Shown here: positions 6,424-10,181 of the stretch, piece after piece
Numbering within the stretch: the first letter of the stretch is position 1
Layout of the letters: each line of letters starts with the position of its first letter
DNA from: Flavobacteriia bacterium
GTDB taxonomy: Bacteria > Bacteroidota > Bacteroidia > Flavobacteriales > Flavobacteriaceae
DNA: 10,181 nucleotides
NCBI GenBank assembly: GCA_018500075.1
Contig: JAHBAN010000261.1
Location: 1-10,181, forward strand
Reading direction: 5' to 3'
Made by a program: the position numbers and the translations under genes
Notes under the pieces: generated by a model
What the model saw: only the letters and a program-made list of their open reading frames with translations
The model's database searches: none
What the model was told of the DNA's origin: nothing

Positions 6424-6444
6424 CGGATTTGCAAAGCAAATTCG
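6424..6444. terminator. Hairpin 3, next to the creatinase stop codon
   Basis: ATTTGC-AAA-GCAAAT forms a 6-bp stem with a 3-nt loop, extendable by CGG/TCG (one G-T pair) to 9 bp. It begins 5 nt after the creatinase stop on the minus strand and is the first of three structures that message meets. The neighbouring CCGAC-AG-GTCGG (minus strand) overlaps it and could form an alternative small stem. Confidence 0.5.
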
Positions 6445-6449
6445 ATCCC

Positions 6450-7658
6450 TTAGCCAACCACGTTGAACGCAGGGCCATAAGGATAGCCCGTGATGTTCTC
6501 GTTGCCATCTTCGGTGATGATCAGGATGTCATGCTCCCGATAGCCGCCCGCGCCGGCTTGGCCCTCTGCAATCGTCAACATCGGCTCCATCGAAATCACC
6601 ATCCCCGGCTCCAGAACCGTGTCGATATCCTCGCGCAGCTCCAGTCCCGCCTCACGGCCATAGTAGTGGCTGAGCACGCCGAAAGAATGGCCATACCCAA
6701 AGGTGCGGTGCTGCAAAAGCTGGTGCTCTTCAAAGAAGGCGTTGATCTGATGGGTCACCTCAGAACAGCTCGCGCCGGGCTTGAGCAAGGAAATTCCCAG
6801 CTCATGCGCCGCCACGTTGGCCTCCCATATTTTGAGGCTCGCCGCATCCACTTCGCCGACAAACATGGTCCGCTCCAGCGCCGTGTAATAGCCTGAAATC
6901 ATGGGGAAAGTGTTGAGGCTCAGGATGTCGCCGCGCTCAAGCTTGCGCGCCGTCACAGGGTTATGCGCCCCGTCGGTGTTGATCCCCGACTGGAACCAGA
7001 CCCAGCTGTCGCGATACTCCGCATCCGGGAAGCGCTTGGCAATCTCAAGCTCCATCGCATCACGCCCGGCCATCGCCACATCAATCTCGCGCGCGCCTTC
7101 CTTCACAGCGTCGCGAATGGCATAGCCCCCCACATCGGCCACAGCCGCACCGGCGCGGATCATGACAAGCTCGTCCGCCGATTTGTGCATCCGCTGCACC
7201 ATGGTCGCGCCGGCGATATCAACCGTCTTGGCGGGCGAAAGGAAGCCCTCAAGCTTGGCCATCTGCGCCATGCTGATATGGTCACCCTCATAGCCGACAA
7301 CCTTGCCCGCGCCCGACACAGACATCACCGCGCGCCAGTAATTGTCGCGCTGCCAGTCGGTGTAAGTGATGTTGTCACAGAACGAGCGCCGCCATGGCTG
7401 GCCCGCGTCGATCCCCGCCGAGATCGTCACACAGGCCTCAGCCGTAACAACCAGCCCGTAAGGCCGCCCGAACGAACAATAGGTAAAGCCGGAGTAGTAA
7501 GACACATTGTGCATCGAGGTAAAGACAGCCGCCTCAACCCCCATATCTGCCATAATCTTGCGCAGCTTCGCGATGCGCGCTTCATATTCGCTCACTGCAA
7601 ATTGCAGCGGCGCTTTTTCACCGTTGTGAAAACGATACATTTCTGGACGTGCAGTCAT
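6450..7658 (-). CDS. Creatinase (creatine amidinohydrolase)
   Basis: Hydrolyses creatine to sarcosine and urea in the cytoplasm. The 402-residue protein aligns along its whole length with Pseudomonas putida creatinase (403 residues) as I recall it. Shared stretches include CSFGRPY, QSGINTDGAHNPVT, YYTALERT, QxRTFGYGHSFG, SHYYGREAGLELREDIDTVLEPGM and GAGGYREHDILI. Catalytic His232 and active-site Glu262 and Glu358 fall at the same numbers as in the Pseudomonas enzyme, and the carboxylate-binding residues Phe63, Arg65 and Arg335 are present. It has the pita-bread M24 fold but is a metal-independent hydrolase, so 'Xaa-Pro peptidase' would mislead. The ATG at 7658 is chosen over a non-ATG start 6 codons upstream because AGGAGG precedes it at 7 nt. 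Creatininase, sarcosine oxidase and urease genes are not in the window. The upstream 152 bp are shared with the divergent peptidase gene. Confidence 0.93.
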   Translation of the reverse strand: MTARPEMYRFHNGEKAPLQFAVSEYEARIAKLRKIMADMGVEAAVFTSMHNVSYYSGFTYCSFGRPYGLVVTAEACVTISAGIDAGQPWRRSFCDNITYTDWQRDNYWRAVMSVSGAGKVVGYEGDHISMAQMAKLEGFLSPAKTVDIAGATMVQRMHKSADELVMIRAGAAVADVGGYAIRDAVKEGAREIDVAMAGRDAMELEIAKRFPDAEYRDSWVWFQSGINTDGAHNPVTARKLERGDILSLNTFPMISGYYTALERTMFVGEVDAASLKIWEANVAAHELGISLLKPGASCSEVTHQINAFFEEHQLLQHRTFGYGHSFGVLSHYYGREAGLELREDIDTVLEPGMVISMEPMLTIAEGQAGAGGYREHDILIITEDGNENITGYPYGPAFNVVG

Positions 7659-7755
7659 AATGACCCTCCTTAGCACAAGAAAGGTCCCGGCGTTCAGGAC
7701 TGGGATATAAGCCGCTTTAAGTCAGGCGGCGCCACCGCCCTCGCGTGCTTTCTCA

Positions 7756-7784
7756 TTGCCGATTTCGCACAATCTGGCAAGATA
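7756..7784 (+). promoter_or_regulatory. Possible promoter of the P1 peptidase gene
   Basis: TTGCCG (7756-7761) is followed after 17 nt by AAGATA (7779-7784), ending 26 nt before the chosen start codon. The -35 is fair and the -10 is weak, so this is tentative. A weak TTATAT on the minus strand (7711-7706) could be the creatinase -10, but no matching -35 is visible. Confidence 0.25.
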
Positions 7785-7810
7785 AATTTCAACATCTAAG
7801 GAAACGTCAA

Positions 7811-8797
7811 ATGCCCCGAACCGGCCCGCTCAATCTGATCACCGATGTCACAGGCCTGCGCGTGGGCAATGCCTCCGATGTTCATATCAAAACAGGCTGC
7901 ACCGTGCTGCTCGCCGATGCGCCATTTACAGCCGGTGTCCATGTCATGGGCGGCGCGCCCGGCACGCGGGAGACAGACCTGCTCGCCGCCGACAAAACCG
8001 TCGAGCAGGTCGATGCGCTGGTGCTGTCAGGCGGCTCGGCCTTCGGGCTTGATGCGGCCTCGGGCGTGGCCGATGCCCTGCGCAGTGAGGGGCGCGGCTT
8101 TGCCGTGGGCGACCAAACCGTGCCGATTGTTCCCGCGGCCATCCTGTTTGATCTCATCAATGGCGGCGCCAAAGACTGGGATGAAAACCCCTACAAACGC
8201 CTCGGGCGTGAGGCTTTGGCCAAAGCGGGCCAAGAGTTCGAGCTGGGCCGCACAGGCGCCGGCACGGGGGCGACCACGGCCACGCTGATGGGCGGGCTTG
8301 GCTCTGCCTCCGTTGTGCTGCCCTCGGGCCATACTGTTGGCGCGCTGGTGGCGGTCAATGCGCTCGGCTCGGCCACTGTGGGGGCGAGCAAGCACTTCTG
8401 GGCCGCCCCGTTCGAGCTGGGGGCGGAGTTCGGCGGCCTCGGGCTGCCCGCCGTCTTCCCCGAGCCACATATGCCGCCCACCAAGCTCGCCGCCCACACC
8501 AACACAACCATAGGGATCGTGGCCACCGACGCCACGCTCACCCAAGCCCAATGCACCCGCCTTGCCACGGCCGCGCATGACGGCTACGCCCGCGCGCTCG
8601 TGCCCTCGCACACGCCGATGGATGGCGACCTGATCTTTGCCGCCGCAACCGGCACAAAGCCGCTTGAAAACCCGCTCGCCGACACGCTCTATCTGGGCCA
8701 TGCCGCCGCCACAGTCATGGCCCGCGCCATCGCCCGCGCGATTTATGCCGCGCAGCCCATGGCAGCAGATCCGCTGCCCTGCTGGCACAGCCGCTAA
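7811..8797 (+). CDS. P1 family peptidase (DmpA/NylC-like N-terminal nucleophile hydrolase)
   Basis: A 328-residue cytoplasmic amidohydrolase of the S58/P1 group (DmpA aminopeptidase, NylC nylon-oligomer hydrolase). These are made as a precursor that cuts itself into alpha and beta chains. Signatures in order: NLITDVTGLRVGNA at the N-terminus, GGAPGTRETDLL, LSGGSAFGLDAASGVADAL, RTGAGTGATTATLMGGLGSAS, VGALVAVNALGSATVG, and HTNTTIGIVATDA. In NylC the cut is Asn-Thr; the matching pair is Asn231-Thr232, giving about 231- and 97-residue chains with Thr232 as nucleophile. An ATG at 7745 keeps the frame open, but the family similarity begins at the ATG at 7811, preceded by AAGGAAA. The natural substrate is unknown: short beta-peptides, D-amino-acid peptides or amide oligomers are possible. 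It is divergent from creatinase; no functional link is shown. Confidence 0.92.
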   Translation: MPRTGPLNLITDVTGLRVGNASDVHIKTGCTVLLADAPFTAGVHVMGGAPGTRETDLLAADKTVEQVDALVLSGGSAFGLDAASGVADALRSEGRGFAVGDQTVPIVPAAILFDLINGGAKDWDENPYKRLGREALAKAGQEFELGRTGAGTGATTATLMGGLGSASVVLPSGHTVGALVAVNALGSATVGASKHFWAAPFELGAEFGGLGLPAVFPEPHMPPTKLAAHTNTTIGIVATDATLTQAQCTRLATAAHDGYARALVPSHTPMDGDLIFAAATGTKPLENPLADTLYLGHAAATVMARAIARAIYAAQPMAADPLPCWHSR

Positions 8798-8833
8798 AGC
8801 TTCAAGCTTATAGACGCCAAGTCAAACGCCAGA

Positions 8834-9187
8834 TCAGTGACAGCCGCAGTGCAGCCCATGGGAGGTATGCGAACAGGCCTCGTCGCGCACACTCACAAGA
8901 ACCTCGCCCTCCTCCAGCACCACATCCGCACTGCGGAAATCATCGCATTGAAGGATCCACGCGCGAATTTTGGCCATGATCTCGTCATCCGCCTTAAGCT
9001 GAAGCCAGCCCACCCGCTCCGGATTGGCATTGGGGCCTTCACGCTCCACCCCAACCAAAAGCTCCATGGGCCCGAGCGCAAGAGGGCCATCGGGCGTCTT
9101 GCCTTGGGCGGTTGTGTGCACAAGCGTGCCGCGCTTCTTTTCGTCTTTGATATTGAGTTTGAACCAGGACTGAACGTGCAAAACCAT
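8834..9187 (-). CDS. Protein of unknown function with Cys/His-rich C-terminal tail
   Basis: I do not recognise this 117-residue protein. It has no signal peptide or membrane segment, so it is probably cytoplasmic. The body (1-103) alternates beta-like and acidic stretches: VQSWFKLNIKDEK at the start, GPLALGPMELLVGVERE in the middle, and ADVVLEEGEVLVSVRDE near the end. The last 13 residues, CSHTSHGLHCGCH, hold three Cys and four His, which looks like a metal site (zinc, copper or nickel), though this is inference. The start is well supported: ATG at 9187 with GAGGAAG about 5 nt upstream. It is convergent with the peptidase gene (36 nt apart) and 108 nt downstream of the alpha/beta hydrolase gene on the same strand. 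A 13-bp tandem repeat lies in that gap, just upstream of the RBS. Codon use and GC content match the neighbours. Confidence 0.8.
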   Translation of the reverse strand: MVLHVQSWFKLNIKDEKKRGTLVHTTAQGKTPDGPLALGPMELLVGVEREGPNANPERVGWLQLKADDEIMAKIRAWILQCDDFRSADVVLEEGEVLVSVRDEACSHTSHGLHCGCH

Positions 9188-9195
9188 GGGGCTTC

Positions 9196-9225
9196 CTCTC
9201 TAACTGCGTTTACTCTCTAACTGCG
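9196..9225. repeat. Two tandem 13-bp repeats, period 17 bp
   Basis: CTCTCTAACTGCG occurs at 9196-9208 and again at 9213-9225, separated by TTTA. The array lies 9-38 nt upstream of the start codon of the unknown gene at 9187, reading CGCAGTTAGAGAG twice on that gene's strand. The proximal copy abuts the Shine-Dalgarno sequence and the distal copy supplies a second AGAGAG tract. It may be a regulator or RNA-binding site, or a recent slippage duplication. Confidence 0.8.
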
Positions 9226-9295
9226 CGGTTTCCGTCGCCTGAAAGGATAAGCCAGACCAAAGGTTGCGCCCATGACATGAGTCAAACTTCAGCCC

Positions 9296-10081
9296 TCAAA
9301 AATCGAGCAGGCGGGCCAGCATCTCGCTCTCTGGCTCCGCCAGCGGCTCCACCACATCAAAGTGATGTTTGCCCGCATCCTCCAGAAGCGCGCAGCCCCA
9401 AGCCTCGCTGAGCCAGCGCGCCTGATCCAGAAACGCGGGCCGCTCGGCACCCCCCACCCAAACGCTCACAGGGCAATCCACCCGCGCGCCCATAAAGATC
9501 GGGCTTTCGGCCACAGCCTCAGCCGCGTCGAGCTTGAAATCGGCGTTCATCGAGGTCTGCATCAGCGGGCGCAGGTCCGAGAGCGGCGAAATCGGCATCA
9601 CATGAGACAGCCGCCCCGCAACCGCGTCTGGCAACAGTCCCTTCGCCAGCATCCGCGCCACAAGATGCCCACCAGCAGAATGCCCGGCCAGCGCGATCGG
9701 CCCGTCCACAGCGCCCGCCGCATGGCTCACTGCAGCAGCAATTTCGCGGGTGATCTGCGAAATACGCGCCTGCGGACAGAGCGTATAACTTGGCATCGCC
9801 ACGGCCCAGCCTTTGGCCAAAGCCCCTGCCGCCAAATGCGACCAATAGCTCTTATCGAGCATTCGCCAGAAGCCGCCATGCACAAAAACCAGCAGCCCTT
9901 TTGCCGCGCCCTCAGGGCGAAACAGATCGAGCCTCTGGCGCGGCGACGGCCCGTAAGCCACGTCAAGCTCCGCAGGCTGCGCCGCGTCGCGAAAGGCCGC
10001 CGCCTCCGCCTGCCAACGCGGTGGATAGCTCTCCCCCTCAGGAATATAAGCCGCATTGGCATAAGCATCATCCAGCTCCAT
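9296..10081 (-). CDS. Alpha/beta hydrolase resembling kynurenine formamidase
   Basis: A 261-residue cytoplasmic esterase/amidase of the alpha/beta hydrolase fold. The oxyanion motif HGGFWR (68-73) and the nucleophile elbow GHSAGGH with Ser135 match the BNA7/arylformamidase-like group, which hydrolyses N-formylkynurenine in tryptophan breakdown. The basic residue is probably His240 in GKHHFDVVE. The acid position in VWVGGAERPAFLDQ shows Glu213 where Asp is usual, with Asp219 as an alternative. The N-terminal region (ELDDAYANAAYIPEGESYPPRW) also fits this group. A TTG start 7 codons upstream is possible, but GGAGAG precedes the ATG at 10081 at proper spacing. No other kynurenine-pathway gene is identifiable in the window, so formamidase is a probable rather than certain function; a general carboxylesterase is the alternative. 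A perfect palindrome lies 12 nt upstream of the start. Confidence 0.87.
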   Translation of the reverse strand: MELDDAYANAAYIPEGESYPPRWQAEAAAFRDAAQPAELDVAYGPSPRQRLDLFRPEGAAKGLLVFVHGGFWRMLDKSYWSHLAAGALAKGWAVAMPSYTLCPQARISQITREIAAAVSHAAGAVDGPIALAGHSAGGHLVARMLAKGLLPDAVAGRLSHVMPISPLSDLRPLMQTSMNADFKLDAAEAVAESPIFMGARVDCPVSVWVGGAERPAFLDQARWLSEAWGCALLEDAGKHHFDVVEPLAEPESEMLARLLDF

Positions 10082-10092
10082 GGCTCTCTCCA

Positions 10093-10104
10093 ATTTGATC
10101 AAAT
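10093..10104. promoter_or_regulatory. Perfect 12-bp palindrome in a divergent intergenic region
   Basis: ATTTGATCAAAT is fully self-complementary and sits 12 nt upstream of the hydrolase ATG, just before its Shine-Dalgarno. It lies in the short gap between two divergent starts (10081 and 10168). It may be an operator. It is not an FNR-type site, which needs TTGAT-N4-ATCAA. Confidence 0.4.
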
Positions 10105-10167
10105 CATCTGGACAAACCTATGCGCAAATGGTTTCCCTTGGCGAGATACAATCGCGCGGAGGCTGCT

Positions 10168-10181
10168 ATGCTTGATACACC
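10168..10181 (+). CDS. Start of a plus-strand gene cut by the window edge
   Basis: An ATG at 10168 is preceded by GCGGAGG with a 5-nt spacer, a strong Shine-Dalgarno arrangement. Only the first four codons (Met-Leu-Asp-Thr) are visible, so no function can be given. It is divergent from the alpha/beta hydrolase gene with 86 nt between starts, a normal size for a shared promoter region. Confidence 0.45.

Noticed and set aside
6371..6444. Short CRISPR-like array or REP cluster
   Set aside because: The three hairpins have unrelated sequences and no constant repeat with spacers, so this is not a CRISPR.
6450..7658. DMSP lyase DddP, another M24-fold protein common in roseobacters
   Set aside because: The protein is collinear with creatinase, including exact positions of His232, Glu262 and Glu358; DddP is longer and has a metal site.
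8027..8788. Minus-strand open frame (253 codons) opposite the P1 peptidase
   Set aside because: The peptidase frame carries clear family motifs throughout; the antisense product is low-complexity Gly/Arg/Ala/His.
8796..8808. AAGCTTCAAGCTT as terminator after the P1 peptidase gene
   Set aside because: The two palindromic hexamers are separated by one base, so a stable hairpin with a proper loop cannot form, and no T run follows.

Overview
The window looks like a chromosomal stretch from a marine alphaproteobacterium of the Roseobacter/Rhodobacteraceae type. This rests on the high GC content, the protein families present (membrane-bound ferritin MbfA, glutathione-linked formaldehyde oxidation, creatinase, P1 peptidase), an Irr-type iron-box and hairpin-rich convergent intergenic DNA. 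No species name can be supported. I see no rRNA, tRNA, CRISPR, transposase, integrase or phage gene.

Left block, 1-5078, all on the minus strand. In transcription order it holds mbfA (membrane ferritin/VIT-type iron exporter), an AEC-family permease, a nitroreductase-fold flavoprotein with the substrate triad of iodotyrosine deiodinase, fghA (S-formylglutathione hydrolase), sthA (soluble NAD(P) transhydrogenase) and the start of a UPF0178/YaiI gene. Spacing is tight: permease to flavoprotein is 7 nt, fghA to sthA is 9 nt, and sthA to UPF0178 overlaps by 4 nt. The 76-nt gap before fghA may separate two transcription units.

Control region, 5079-5195. This divergent intergenic stretch carries two palindromes. 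One matches the Irr box (TTAGAA-N3-TTCTAA) and sits where it would cover the mbfA start region. The other is a perfect 17-bp palindrome just upstream of a plus-strand TetR regulator, probably its operator. Both contain the core AACTGTT, so regulation of the two sides may be shared.

Middle, 5196-6449. A tetR gene and a small cupin gene form a plus-strand pair. They are followed by 266 bp of non-coding DNA with a three-copy 11-bp GTGCACG repeat and three back-to-back hairpins, which end the convergent cupin and creatinase transcripts.

Right part, 6450-10181. A complete creatinase (minus) is divergent from a P1-family (DmpA/NylC-like) self-cleaving peptidase (plus). Next are a minus-strand gene of unknown function with a Cys/His-rich tail and a 13-bp tandem repeat in its leader, an alpha/beta hydrolase resembling kynurenine formamidase (minus), and the first 14 nt of a probable divergent plus-strand gene at the edge. 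Most genes here are metabolic. The points most worth following are the deiodinase-like enzyme coupled to a permease, the two-palindrome control region, and the repeat-rich gap at 6184-6449.
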